Below, piece by piece: positions 25,137 through 34,141 of a DNA stretch of 64,000 nt (within the stretch, counting starts at the first letter, position 1; each line of letters starts with the position of its first letter). This DNA comes from Paenibacillus terrigena DSM 21567. GTDB lineage: Bacteria > Bacillota > Bacilli > Paenibacillales > Paenibacillaceae. The stretch is from positions 1 through 64,000 of the forward strand of contig NZ_KB895422.1 of NCBI RefSeq assembly GCF_000374845.1, given 5' to 3'. The notes under the pieces are model-generated. The model was not told the origin of the DNA, searched no databases, and was given only the letters and a program-made list of their open reading frames with translations. The translations under genes were made by a program, and so were the position numbers.

Positions 25137-26096
25137 TTGCCTAACATTTGGACTCATTTTATTTTTGGTGAAGAAGTATTGAAAGATGCTGATCTTACAG
25201 CGATGATCACACGCCCCGAGGATCTTCGAATGTTCCGTATGGGCTGTCAGGGCCCGGATTTTCTGTTCTATCATCACTTTTTGCCGTGGCAAAAAGATAA
25301 GACGATGAATGATATCGGTTCTGTGATGCATAACGAGCATTGCGGTCCGGTGATTATGGATCTGATCGAAGGTGTCGCCCATCGGGCGCTGCAAGATCCC
25401 GCCGTTATTTATGTTCTTGGCTTTGTCCTGCACCATGTACTCGATCGGAATATGCACCCTTATGTATTCTATCGTTCGGGATTCAAGAAATGGGACCATC
25501 AGCGGTTCGAGATCTGGATGGATACACTGGTCGTACAGAACAAGCTAGGGCTTGAGACATGGCGGACGCCGGTATGGAAGGAGTTCGAGACTGGCGGGAA
25601 GTTCCCGGATGGCATTGTCGATTTGTTCGAGCAAGTCACGGTGCGTTATTACCCCGAGCTTGCGAAGCGTGTTCGCCGTGAAGCGTGGGAAGAAGCCAAT
25701 CGGCACATGACGGCTGCGCAGCGGCTCTTCCATGATCCAACAGGGCTCAAACGGCTGCTGACCTTCGGTCAGATTGAGCCGTTCGTCTTCAAGCGGCCAA
25801 GCAAGCCGCTTGATATCTTGAACGAGTCGCGCAAGCCATGGCGCGACCCAACAGGCCGAGACGCCTCGTATACGACGAGCGTCTGGGACATGTGGGCCGC
25901 TGCCCGCGAAGACGCGGCGGCTGTGGTTGGCGCTGCTGCCGCCTATTGGGCGGCTGTGCGCGAAGACGGCGCCGCGAGCGCAGCTGCGGCGCAGGCGCGA
26001 GAGCGATTGGCCATCGTCGTGGCCAACCGCTCTTATGAACATGGCGAGCCGTGTGACAGCGGCTTGCAAATTATCGTGGCAGACCCCATCATCTGA
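25137..26096 (+). CDS. Zinc-dependent phospholipase C-like protein
   Basis: A protein of about 319 residues matching the zinc-dependent phospholipase C family. Histidine/aspartate metal ligands are visible in NIWTHFIFG, GCQGPDFLFYHHFLP and VLGFVLHHVLDRNMHPY. No signal peptide is present, so an intracellular or non-classical role is likely. Start choice is TTG 25137, giving the family-like (M)PNIWTH; ATG 25125 overlaps AAGGA and is unsuitable, TTG 25113 is further off. The C-terminal 60 residues are alanine-rich, from an unusually GC-rich stretch (25870-26010), and probably not part of the catalytic fold. Confidence 0.78.
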   Translation: MPNIWTHFIFGEEVLKDADLTAMITRPEDLRMFRMGCQGPDFLFYHHFLPWQKDKTMNDIGSVMHNEHCGPVIMDLIEGVAHRALQDPAVIYVLGFVLHHVLDRNMHPYVFYRSGFKKWDHQRFEIWMDTLVVQNKLGLETWRTPVWKEFETGGKFPDGIVDLFEQVTVRYYPELAKRVRREAWEEANRHMTAAQRLFHDPTGLKRLLTFGQIEPFVFKRPSKPLDILNESRKPWRDPTGRDASYTTSVWDMWAAAREDAAAVVGAAAAYWAAVREDGAASAAAAQARERLAIVVANRSYEHGEPCDSGLQIIVADPII

Positions 26097-26118
26097 TGGG
26101 GGGCTGTCCACGACACAC

Positions 26119-26150
26119 CAAGGGCTGCCTCCATTCGGGGCAGCCCTCAT
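26119..26150. terminator. Convergent-gene terminator hairpin
   Basis: AGGGCTGCC / GGCAGCCCT with a nine-base loop lies between the phospholipase-like and MFS genes. A second dyad, CCCCATCA / TGATGGGG (26084-26101), overlaps the phospholipase-like stop codon. Confidence 0.65.
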
Positions 26151-26152
26151 CC

Positions 26153-27412
26153 TTATGCCTTGGCTTCGTTAAGTCCCTTCACCAGGTTCACCCGCGTCAG
26201 CATGATGATGCCGACGATGAAGAAGACCAGCAAGGACAGAATTGCGAGACGCGCGGAGCCTGTGAGCAGTGTGACAAGTCCGAACAGCGCCGGACCAAGC
26301 GATGCAGATACTTTATCCGAGAGGCTCAGAAAGCCGAAGAACTCCGATGTACGGCCCGCCGGAACCAGCTTGCTGTAAATGGATCGAGCAATCGACTGGC
26401 TTCCTCCCTGCACCATCCCTACGACGAATGCGAGCACATAGAAATGCAATGCATTCGTCATGAAATAGCCTAGGAACACAACCAATACATAAATACATAA
26501 TGACATATAGAGTGCACGCTTCGAACCGATCTTCGAAGCCATTTTACCGAATAAGAACGTAAATGGAATTCCTACAAATTGCGTAATCAGCAACGCAATG
26601 ATTAAATGACTCGTGCCAATTCCAATCGTCTTCCCATAGATCGTCGCCATACTGATAATGGTCGAGATCCCATCATTGAAGAACCAAAATGCGACTAAAT
26701 ATTTGAGCAGTTCCGGGTATTGCCGAATGTGTCTGAACGTCGTAAAGACACGGCGGAACCCTTCTTTTGCATAGAAGCTCACGGGCTGCTTGCGCTCTGC
26801 TCCCTTATCCTTCACATGGCGGAAGATAGGTAACGAGAAGAGAAACCACCAGAGTGCTACCGTCACGAACACCGCTTGCGTAGCTACGAGTTTATTGGGG
26901 AAGCCGACTTTGTCCCACATCTCGAGCATCACGATGTTGACCGCGAGCAGTACGCCGCCTCCAATATATCCGAACATATAGCCTTTTGCAGAAATTTCAT
27001 CTCGCTGATCCAGCGGGGCAACATCGGTCAAGATCGAATCATAGAACGTATTACCGCCGGAGAATCCGATCACCCCGAGAATATAGCAGACCGAGACGAA
27101 TAGATACGTCCCATTTCCCGTAAAAGCCATCAATAAACATGCAAGTACGCCCATATAGGCGAATACGCGAAGAAACCGAACCTTACTTCGAGAAGAATCC
27201 GCAATCGCGCCAAGAATTGGCGAGATCACAGCCACGATTATCATTGCAATCGTCTGGGTGAAGCCCCAGTAGCTTGTTGCAAGATGTTCCGGCAGATTGC
27301 TAGCAGCGACCGTTAAATAATAGATCGGAAGCACCGCGGCCATCATCGTTGTCGCAAATGCTGAGTTGGCCCAATCATACATCATCCAACTGCGCACAAT
27401 TTTTCGATTCAA
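26153..27412 (-). CDS. MFS transporter, UMF1/Atg22-like
   Basis: A 419-residue major-facilitator protein with 12 predicted membrane helices. The N-terminus SWMMYDWANSAFATTMMAAVLPIYY is characteristic of the UMF1 family related to yeast vacuolar Atg22 amino-acid effluxers. A conserved loop reads ILGAIADSSRSKVRFL. Substrate unknown; amino-acid or small-metabolite efflux is inference from the family. Monocistronic. Confidence 0.88.
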   Translation of the reverse strand: MNRKIVRSWMMYDWANSAFATTMMAAVLPIYYLTVAASNLPEHLATSYWGFTQTIAMIIVAVISPILGAIADSSRSKVRFLRVFAYMGVLACLLMAFTGNGTYLFVSVCYILGVIGFSGGNTFYDSILTDVAPLDQRDEISAKGYMFGYIGGGVLLAVNIVMLEMWDKVGFPNKLVATQAVFVTVALWWFLFSLPIFRHVKDKGAERKQPVSFYAKEGFRRVFTTFRHIRQYPELLKYLVAFWFFNDGISTIISMATIYGKTIGIGTSHLIIALLITQFVGIPFTFLFGKMASKIGSKRALYMSLCIYVLVVFLGYFMTNALHFYVLAFVVGMVQGGSQSIARSIYSKLVPAGRTSEFFGFLSLSDKVSASLGPALFGLVTLLTGSARLAILSLLVFFIVGIIMLTRVNLVKGLNEAKA

Positions 27413-27612
27413 ATAAGAACCCTCCTTTTGAAATATGTACCTCCACTGCCATGGAACATAAACCTATTTTTTTCGACAAACACCCCCTGCTTTCCTCCTT
27501 GATGACTTGCCCAATATTGATCATTGCTGAAAGTTCACCTATAATGTGAAATAAACCTTTAATTAGATCGTCTAATGTTGAACATATATTTTTACAGCCA
27601 AGGAGGGATTCT
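27413..27612. promoter_or_regulatory. Divergent intergenic region, MFS / LysR
   Basis: About 200 bases between divergent genes. It should carry both promoters, but no consensus -35/-10 pair is convincing. The LysR-type gene has a strong AAGGAGG site at its 3' edge. Confidence 0.35.
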
Positions 27613-28515
27613 GTGAACATCAGTCAACTTGAGACACTCATTACCATTTCCAAGACGACGAGCTTTCGAAAAGCAGGGGAGCTGTTGAATTTAACGCAAC
27701 CCGCTGTGTCCGCACAAATCAAAAGCTTAGAAGATGAATTCAAGACCGTGTTAATTGATCGGAACCAGCCCGTCACACTTACGGATCAAGGCCACGTCTT
27801 TCTTGATCATGCAGAGCGTATTCTGAAGATTGTCGCAGAATTGAAGCAGCGTCTGAGTGATCTGAGTAATATTCCACAAGGTCATATTACGATCGGCACC
27901 ACAACCTCCATCGCGATTCAAATTTTACCGCGCGTTCTCTCTTATTTTCAGAACCAATACCCGCTTATCAAAACTTCAATCTTAACGATGTCTTCCGCGC
28001 AGATTATGGCGCAAGTGGAGAATGGGACCGTCGATATCGGCATCGGTTACTTATCGGAGAGTACACCGAACCTGAAGTCCAGCGTATTGTACTATGACAC
28101 CTTCGAACTTGTCGTTTCACCTAGCCACCCCTTGGGTACACTAAAGCACACGACCGTTGAAGCATTGCGTGATGTTCCGTTCATCGTCTTATCTCCTGAC
28201 ACGGTCGGCCGTCGATTCGCAGATCAAGTCTTTAAAAATTACAACATTCAACCACATATCGTGATGGAGTTATCCAGTAGTGAAGAGATCAAACGGATGG
28301 TAGAGCTCAATCTCGGTGCCGCGGTGATCTCGAAGCTATCGATCGGAAGCGAGCTGCGACGCGGTACCTTGAAAATGATCAAAGTCAGTGAATTTGAGAC
28401 TGCACATCCTGTCGGTGTCGTCTATAAATCCGGCAAATATTTAAATTCGGCTATGCAGCAATTTCTCAGCGACTTAAAAGGCATGCCTGAAACCCAATTT
28501 ATCAGTTCAGAGTAA
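27613..28515 (+). CDS. LysR family transcriptional regulator
   Basis: A 300-residue regulator with an N-terminal winged helix-turn-helix (SFRKAGELLNLTQPAVSAQIKSLE, residues about 17-40) and a periplasmic-binding-protein-like effector domain (90-290). Start GTG 27613 has AAGGAGGG at good spacing. It is divergent from the MFS transporter and 13 bases ahead of a PHP phosphatase gene, so it may regulate either. Effector unknown. Confidence 0.9.
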   Translation: MNISQLETLITISKTTSFRKAGELLNLTQPAVSAQIKSLEDEFKTVLIDRNQPVTLTDQGHVFLDHAERILKIVAELKQRLSDLSNIPQGHITIGTTTSIAIQILPRVLSYFQNQYPLIKTSILTMSSAQIMAQVENGTVDIGIGYLSESTPNLKSSVLYYDTFELVVSPSHPLGTLKHTTVEALRDVPFIVLSPDTVGRRFADQVFKNYNIQPHIVMELSSSEEIKRMVELNLGAAVISKLSIGSELRRGTLKMIKVSEFETAHPVGVVYKSGKYLNSAMQQFLSDLKGMPETQFISSE

Positions 28516-28528
28516 GGAGCGTAACCAG

Positions 28529-29344
28529 ATGACTACGAAATTTGATTTGCATACACATCATTTTCGCTGCGGGCATGCGGATGGCAATATTGAAGACTAT
28601 ATCCAAGCGGGTATCCAAGCCGGGCTTCAAGTCATTGGAATTTCGGATCACTCGCCTTACTTCGGCAGCCCCGAAGATCAAGCTCAGCCTCGCATTGCCA
28701 TGGCCAAAAGCGAATTTGCGAACTATATTCAAGAGGTTCTACGTCTTCAGGCGAAATACGAGGGGCAAATCGATGTCCTGCTCGGCGTTGAATCGGATTT
28801 TTTCCCAGAACATGCTTCCCTCTACCAACAAATATATGCGGGATACCCCTTTGACTATGTAATCGGTTCCGTTCACCAGACGGAGGGCGTTAGTATCTTC
28901 AATAAGTCCCGTTGGAAAGGTCTAACGTCTGCTCGGATGATTGAGGCGAAGAACATTTATTACGGCATGATTCGGGATTCCGCGACGAGTGGGATGTTCC
29001 AAATTCTTGGGCATATCGATGCAATGAAAGGCAATTATCCTGAATTTTCAACGATTGAAGCATATGAGGCGATTGACGAGACACTTCGCGTAATCGGCGA
29101 GTGCGGCATTGCAATCGAAATCAATACATCAGGGAAAACAAAGCTGAGTGGCGGTTGGTATCCTTCGGATGACATCCTTGAACGCGCCCTGTTCCATCAC
29201 GTGGATGTTACCTTCGGCTCTGACGCGCACGTTCCAAGCCGTGTTGGCGACGAATGGGAACAAGTTCGCGACCGTTTGAAACAGATCGGATTCACATCGT
29301 GGGTCTATTACAAACAGAAGCAGAAGCAAATCGTGCAACTCTAG
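28529..29344 (+). CDS. Histidinol-phosphatase-like PHP-domain protein
   Basis: A 271-residue metal-dependent phosphatase of the PHP fold (HisJ/HisK type). Metal-ligand motifs are FDLHTHHFRCGHADG at the N-terminus, ISDHSPY, GVESDFFPEH, IGSVHQ, LGHIDA and FGSDAHVPS near the C-terminus. In histidine biosynthesis such enzymes convert histidinol phosphate to histidinol, but no other his gene is nearby, so the substrate is uncertain. Co-transcribed with the LysR gene. Confidence 0.85.
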   Translation: MTTKFDLHTHHFRCGHADGNIEDYIQAGIQAGLQVIGISDHSPYFGSPEDQAQPRIAMAKSEFANYIQEVLRLQAKYEGQIDVLLGVESDFFPEHASLYQQIYAGYPFDYVIGSVHQTEGVSIFNKSRWKGLTSARMIEAKNIYYGMIRDSATSGMFQILGHIDAMKGNYPEFSTIEAYEAIDETLRVIGECGIAIEINTSGKTKLSGGWYPSDDILERALFHHVDVTFGSDAHVPSRVGDEWEQVRDRLKQIGFTSWVYYKQKQKQIVQL

Positions 29345-29370
29345 AACATGAATCCAACGCATATGACACC

Positions 29371-29410
29371 AAAAAAAAGGAGGACCTGCCACGTCGGTAG
29401 GTCCTCAAGT
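29371..29410. terminator. Intrinsic terminator after the PHP gene
   Basis: GAGGACCTGCC / GGTAGGTCCTC stem (29380-29406) with a five-base loop; A-tract to the left, AAGTTTATTT to the right. Probably works in both directions. Confidence 0.75.
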
Positions 29411-29521
29411 TTATTTATTAAAAGGGGGTCTTGAGTACATCTTACCCCTTTAACATTATGGTCGTATCACAGAACCATTTCATTTGTGTAACAAATGAAC
29501 AAAGCTGCAATCCGCAGCAGT

Positions 29522-30505
29522 TTATTGCGCTATTTCTAGGTCTGATTCTCTTACGGCTTTCGTCGTTGCATGCGAGCGGTTCACGATAATAATACCGGAG
29601 ACCACGCTTGCTAGTGCTAGAACAACCCAAATGTGTATCGTCTCGCCAAGAATGATGGAAGACAAGATCACGCCGAATACTGGAATCAGGAAAAGGTACA
29701 TTGAGACTTTCCCGACTTTATTATATTTCATGACCATATTCCAGAGTCCGAACGCCGCAGCCGAGACGAACGCAAGATAGATGAAGATGACCCCTGTCTT
29801 CATATCGAAATGAAACGGCATGAATCCTCTACGAACGACACCGATCGCCGCGAGGCCTAGCCCCCCGATCAGCATTTGCTTGGCGGTAAGTTCAAGCACA
29901 GATACTCTGCCCGATTCATGCCGCGCGAGCACATTCCCGAACGCACCAAACGCAGCCGATAAGAGTAAGCAAATTTCACCGAACCCGAATTGGAAATGCA
30001 ATCCGCTCTGCGTGAATCCGACGGCAAATACACCCACGAATCCAAGGAACAAGCCCGTAATCTTAGCTGATGTGAACGGTTCATTCCGGTACATCGCTTG
30101 CGCGAATAACATTTGGAAGAATGAAGCCGAACCCGATATAATCGCCCCTTGAATCCCAGACGAATGCATAAGACCGATATAGAAGAATAGGTATTGTAAG
30201 AAGGTCTGTACAAGTGCAAGCCGCGAGAGACGCCATACACTTAACTTCCCCGTAAACTCACTCGCCTGCTGACTGCCTGCTGATTTCCCGATGGACGCGA
30301 GCTTCAGCAGCAAATATAACAACAAACCTGCGAGTGCGAATCGATAGCCCGCAAATATGAGCTGCTCGAACACATCTTGCTTCGAAATTTGAAGCTCCAC
30401 ATAGCTTAATTTCACAAAGGGAACAGCACTGCCCCAGAGTAAGGTAGCAGCAACAGAGCTGACGATAATACCGATTGGATGCGTAAACCAACTTTTTGCT
30501 TTCAC
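29522..30505 (-). CDS. DMT-family (EamA) transporter
   Basis: A 327-residue drug/metabolite transporter with ten membrane helices in two EamA halves (about 10-150 and 165-310). The start is taken as GTG 30505, which has AAAGGTGG at suitable distance and begins VKAKSWFTHPIG; the upstream frame to 30595 has no ribosome binding site. Substrate unknown. Monocistronic. Confidence 0.85.
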   Translation of the reverse strand: MKAKSWFTHPIGIIVSSVAATLLWGSAVPFVKLSYVELQISKQDVFEQLIFAGYRFALAGLLLYLLLKLASIGKSAGSQQASEFTGKLSVWRLSRLALVQTFLQYLFFYIGLMHSSGIQGAIISGSASFFQMLFAQAMYRNEPFTSAKITGLFLGFVGVFAVGFTQSGLHFQFGFGEICLLLSAAFGAFGNVLARHESGRVSVLELTAKQMLIGGLGLAAIGVVRRGFMPFHFDMKTGVIFIYLAFVSAAAFGLWNMVMKYNKVGKVSMYLFLIPVFGVILSSIILGETIHIWVVLALASVVSGIIIVNRSHATTKAVRESDLEIAQ

Positions 30506-30607
30506 AGGATGTATGCCACCTTTTTGAATTAATCCTTGGTGTGATATTAGACACACGTATCCCATTATGCTCCTAATCGACATGATCATCAACAATTATT
30601 TTTCAGC

Positions 30608-31351
30608 CTATTGCTGCAGCCCACGATACACACCAGTCCGTAGTTCCCGTATGTACATCTCCATCTCTGGCACACTTGCTTTGAGTGCATGCTGCACAGC
30701 GAGCTCTATATCATAGGGTACGCGTACAAGCTGTATGGAGAACGGTTCAAGTGCACTTCCACCCTCCGTGCCTTCCATGATCGCGTAGGACGCTTGGATC
30801 ATATCCAGTGCATTCCCGACGCTGCCCACATTGAACAGCATCCGGCGCTCCATATGCTGTACATAGACATTGTGAATATCTCCGTAACCGACAACTTCTG
30901 GCTTCGGGTCTTCCTCCGATTTACCTGTCTCCGGCGTATTGTCGAACATTCCGAGTCTACGTTCCTCACTGTCCCAAGGCTGAACCCGATGGTAGACACT
31001 CTGCGGAGAAGCATGAACAAGACGTATTCGCTTCCCACTCATCTCCATATCGTAACTGAACGGGAGATTGGCCAAATATTGCAGTCTCTCTGCTCCGAGT
31101 CGATCTTCATGCCACGTAAATGGCAGTTTATCTGTCAGCTGACGCCCGATGAGCTCATCCCAATTGCCTCGAATAACGATCTCGCAGCAATCGCGAATCC
31201 GATCGACTGCTTCGATGGGATTGGGCCCTTTACCTGCCAAGTCTCCTAAGCAAATAATCCGCTTAATTCCCCGTTTACTAATATCTGCGAGCACGGCTTC
31301 CAGTGCAGGCATGTTGCCATGAATATCTGATAGGATAGCAATTCGTTGCAC
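30608..31351 (-). CDS. Metallophosphoesterase family protein, GHTH variant
   Basis: A 247-residue calcineurin-like phosphoesterase. Metal motifs are LSDIHGNMPALEAVL, CLGDLAGKGPNP, RGNWDE and LVHASP. The last motif, usually GHTH, reads GYGDIHNVY, so one conserved His of the dimetal site is replaced by Asp; this looks like a family-specific variant as the remainder is well kept. Start GTG 31351 with AAGGAGG upstream; the longer frame to 31429 lacks a site. It follows the next metallophosphoesterase by 29 bases and may be co-transcribed. Confidence 0.85.
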   Translation of the reverse strand: MQRIAILSDIHGNMPALEAVLADISKRGIKRIICLGDLAGKGPNPIEAVDRIRDCCEIVIRGNWDELIGRQLTDKLPFTWHEDRLGAERLQYLANLPFSYDMEMSGKRIRLVHASPQSVYHRVQPWDSEERRLGMFDNTPETGKSEEDPKPEVVGYGDIHNVYVQHMERRMLFNVGSVGNALDMIQASYAIMEGTEGGSALEPFSIQLVRVPYDIELAVQHALKASVPEMEMYIRELRTGVYRGLQQ

Positions 31352-31380
31352 AATAAATCCTCCTTGATTACTGCCTGCGG

Positions 31381-32241
31381 CTATGTTACTTGCCGCCTTA
31401 ACGTATGGACCGTAATTTCCGGTCGACATAAGAAGCGGACGGGAAGAAAGGTCATTCCCAGCCCGCGGTTCGTATACACTTTAAATTCCGTATTCGGAAA
31501 TGTATAGAGGCCGTCCGGGTATTTCTGTCCCATCTCTGGATTCCACTTCACAGGAACGCCCGGAATGCGCACTTGCCCCCCATGACTATGCCCCGATAAC
31601 TGAAGATCTATCGCATATTTCATGGCCTCGTCAGCCAGATCCGGTTCATGTGCTAACAGCAGCGTATAGCGATCCGCTGGGATCCCTTTCACAGCCTCCC
31701 TAACATTCGGAAAACCGCCGAACCAATCTTCGAGCCCCGCCACCGCAATTTTTTCACTGCTGCGCACCAGATCTACATGTTGATTTTTGAGCACCCGAAA
31801 TCCAGCTTGTTCTAAGGCATTCGTCGATTTGGACTCCGGCGCATGGCGGAAATCATGATTCCCGAGTACAGCGAACTTCCCAAGCGGTGCATGAAGCTTC
31901 TTCAACGCTGGGATGACCTGATCCACTTTTGCAAGCCCATTATCGATCAGATCCCCCGTGAAAAGGATGAGGTCCGCCCGTTCTTCATTCATCTGCTCTA
32001 CGATGCTAAGAAGCCGCTCCGCATTCATATGATATCCAAAATGAAGATCGCTAAAATGAATTATTCGCAGGTTATGAAACGCCTCCGGCAGCCGGCTGCT
32101 ATAATGAATCATTCGCTTCCACTCGATCCATCCCGGTTCGATAAACCGCGTATATGTCCCCCCAGCCACTGCCATGCCCAGAAGCGTTAACGCACTCCGC
32201 TTCAAGAATGAACGTCGTGTCATCTTTCGCTTTTTCCCCAT
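31381..32241 (-). CDS. Metallophosphoesterase with Tat signal (YkuE-like)
   Basis: A 286-residue secreted or membrane-bound phosphoesterase. The N-terminus MTRRSFLKRSALTLLGMAVAGG is a twin-arginine signal (RRSFLKR), so the folded enzyme should be exported to the wall side, as is YkuE of B. subtilis. Metal motifs are complete: FSDLHFGYH, FTGDLIDNG, LGNHDF, LLAHEPD, and SGHSHGGQ. ATG 32241 follows GGGAGGA. The frame extends upstream to 32397 without support. Confidence 0.9.
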   Translation of the reverse strand: MGKKRKMTRRSFLKRSALTLLGMAVAGGTYTRFIEPGWIEWKRMIHYSSRLPEAFHNLRIIHFSDLHFGYHMNAERLLSIVEQMNEERADLILFTGDLIDNGLAKVDQVIPALKKLHAPLGKFAVLGNHDFRHAPESKSTNALEQAGFRVLKNQHVDLVRSSEKIAVAGLEDWFGGFPNVREAVKGIPADRYTLLLAHEPDLADEAMKYAIDLQLSGHSHGGQVRIPGVPVKWNPEMGQKYPDGLYTFPNTEFKVYTNRGLGMTFLPVRFLCRPEITVHTLRRQVT

Positions 32242-32443
32242 TTTTCCTCCCGTACACCCATGTGCTACCTCATAGTATACCATCTTCATCCATTCAAAGG
32301 AAAATCGAACTATCGGGCAAAAAGCTCTATATCTAGTAGCACAACCTTTCTTGCAACCGTTGGTTTTCGCGGTGATACAGGAACAGGATGTCCTCACTGT
32401 ATTGCTTTACAGATATAAATCATTAAAGCTTCACACGAGCCTA

Positions 32444-32472
32444 TTGCATATTTCAGATCATCGGATTACAAT
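32444..32472 (+). promoter_or_regulatory. Promoter of the T-box / aroA transcript
   Basis: TTGCAT, 17 bases, then TACAAT; starts transcription about 45 bases before the T-box stem I. Confidence 0.7.
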
Positions 32473-32518
32473 CTCTATTAACCGGTTTGAATTTGAGGAA
32501 TATGATACTTATTACAGA

Positions 32519-32780
32519 CGATGACGGAGAAAAGTAAGCGAAAGACAGCCTTACAGGGACTGTGTGCCGACCGACTGAGAGCACACGGAAGGAAATGATT
32601 TGCTGAAGTTCACTCCAGAGTTGACACCTGAACGAGGAAGAATGTTATTCATCCTTCACTAGGGAGGTCCGTCCGCATGACGTTACCATGCATTGAGCGA
32701 GAAAGCTGAATTTACGGCTGTCTAACAAGGGTGGTACCACGGAGTTTCACCGTCCCTTGATTAGGCAGTCTTTTTGCGTT
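32519..32780 (+). promoter_or_regulatory. T-box leader, predicted Phe specifier
   Basis: The conserved T-box AAGGGTGGTACCACGGAG is at 32728-32744. Stem I has the loop-E pair AGTA (5' side) and GAA (3' side, 32605-32607), followed by TTC at 32609-32611 and A, which I read as the specifier codon for Phe. The terminator pairs GGCTGTCTAACAAGGG with CCCTTGATTAGGCAGTC and is followed by TTTTT. Uncharged tRNA-Phe binding would favour antitermination and read-through into aroA. Confidence 0.88.
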
Positions 32781-32852
32781 CTAAGGGCCCTAGAATACAG
32801 GAGCATGGAATTCGGCGATAATCTGAGTAGAGAATAAAAGGAGCGATTTGAG

Positions 32853-33932
32853 ATGAGTCAGGACAGAGATTTAGACCAGTTACGTAATCAATTAGATGAA
32901 ATTAACCTAAAATTACTATCCCTATTAAGCGAGCGCGCGGTTATTGCCCAAGAAATCGGTATCGTGAAGCAGAAGCAAGGGATTCCCAAATATGATCCAG
33001 TACGTGAGCGTGAGATGCTCGAAGAGCTTGTCGCACGCAACGATGGTCCATTCGAGGATGCGACCATCAAGCATTTATTCAAGCAAATCTTCAAAGCATC
33101 ACTTGATCTGCAGCAAGATGATCACAAGAAAATTCTGCTCGTCAGCCGGAAGAAGCAGCAAGAGAATACAATTGTTGATGTGAAAGGCGTACCGATCGGA
33201 GGATCTGCGCAAGTGATGATCGCCGGACCATGTTCGGTGGAATCCTATGACCAGCTCAAGACCGTTGCGACGGCACTGAAAGAATCCGGTATCCGCGTTC
33301 TTCGCGGCGGCGCTTTCAAACCACGGACATCTCCGTATGACTTCCAAGGTCTTGGCATTGAAGGATTGAAGCTGCTGAAGCAAGTTGGTGAAGAACTCGA
33401 TATGGTGACGATCAGCGAAATTGTACACCCAGGACATATCGAGCTGGCCGCAGAGTATATCGATATCATTCAGATCGGCGCACGGAATATGCAGAACTTC
33501 GAGCTCCTTAAAGCCGCTGGCCAAGTAGGCGTTCCCATCGTACTCAAGCGCGGACTTGCAGCAACGATCGAAGAGTTCATCCTCGCAGCAGAGTACATTG
33601 TTGCTGGAGGCAATCCGAATGTCATCATGATCGAACGCGGCATTCGTACCTATGAGAAATGGACACGGAATACGCTGGACATATCAGCTGTTCCAATCTT
33701 GAAGCAAGAGACACATTTACCCGTGCTCGTCGATGTCACGCACTCGACAGGACGCAAGGATATTCTCGTTCCTTGTGCAAAGGCAGCACTCGCCGCAGGT
33801 GCGGATGGCATTATGGTCGAGGTACATCCAGACCCAGCAACCGCTCTGTCCGATGCGCAGCAGCAGCTCAATATCGAGCAATTCCATGATTTCTGGCACC
33901 GTGTCAAATCTTCCGGATTGTTCAACGAGTAA
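32853..33932 (+). CDS. aroA: Bifunctional DAHP synthase / chorismate mutase
   Basis: A 359-residue enzyme with an N-terminal AroQ-type chorismate mutase (about 1-90: [23 protein letters not shown]) and a C-terminal class I-beta 3-deoxy-7-phosphoheptulonate synthase (about 100-355: [45 protein letters not shown]). It makes the first committed compound of the shikimate pathway from PEP and erythrose-4-phosphate; the mutase domain gives feedback control by prephenate/chorismate in Bacillus AroA. The T-box upstream ties expression to tRNA charging. Start ATG 32853 follows AAAGGAG. Confidence 0.95.
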   Translation: MSQDRDLDQLRNQLDEINLKLLSLLSERAVIAQEIGIVKQKQGIPKYDPVREREMLEELVARNDGPFEDATIKHLFKQIFKASLDLQQDDHKKILLVSRKKQQENTIVDVKGVPIGGSAQVMIAGPCSVESYDQLKTVATALKESGIRVLRGGAFKPRTSPYDFQGLGIEGLKLLKQVGEELDMVTISEIVHPGHIELAAEYIDIIQIGARNMQNFELLKAAGQVGVPIVLKRGLAATIEEFILAAEYIVAGGNPNVIMIERGIRTYEKWTRNTLDISAVPILKQETHLPVLVDVTHSTGRKDILVPCAKAALAAGADGIMVEVHPDPATALSDAQQQLNIEQFHDFWHRVKSSGLFNE

Positions 33933-33936
33933 CATA

Positions 33937-33986
33937 CCCCACAAAGTGATGCTTTGACTTCGAAGCGATTCAGGTACTTTGCGGGG
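33937..33986. repeat. 50-base inverted-end repeat after aroA
   Basis: CCCCACAAAGT (33937-33947) and ACTTTGCGGGG (33976-33986) are inverted with one mismatch, enclosing GATGCTTTGACTTCGAAGCG. The left part recurs at 16247-16276. It starts four bases after the aroA stop. Confidence 0.6.
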
Positions 33987-34012
33987 CCCCCAGTAAATGC
34001 TATACGAACAAG

Positions 34013-34084
34013 AAAAGGCATACCCCGAAGCTACAGGCGGTTGATTCATTCAACCGATCCAGTGCTTCAAGGTATGCCTTTTTA
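34013..34084. terminator. Bidirectional terminator between aroA and sdhB
   Basis: GGCATACC (34017-34024) pairs with GGTATGCC (34071-34078) and GAAGC with GCTTC inside; AAAA on the left and TTTTT on the right. Confidence 0.75.
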
Positions 34085-34141
34085 TGATGCTGCTCTTCAC
34101 CTAACACACCTTTTGCTCATTTCACTTTTGCTAAAGTTGTG

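Noticed and set aside
25545-26150. 201-codon minus-strand frame across the phospholipase-like gene
   Set aside because: It is an antisense shadow favoured by the local high GC; no ribosome binding site and no recognisable sequence.
29470-29525. TCATTTGT / ACAAATGA hairpin as the terminator of the EamA gene
   Set aside because: The dyad is clear but lacks a T-tract on the minus strand; function undecided.
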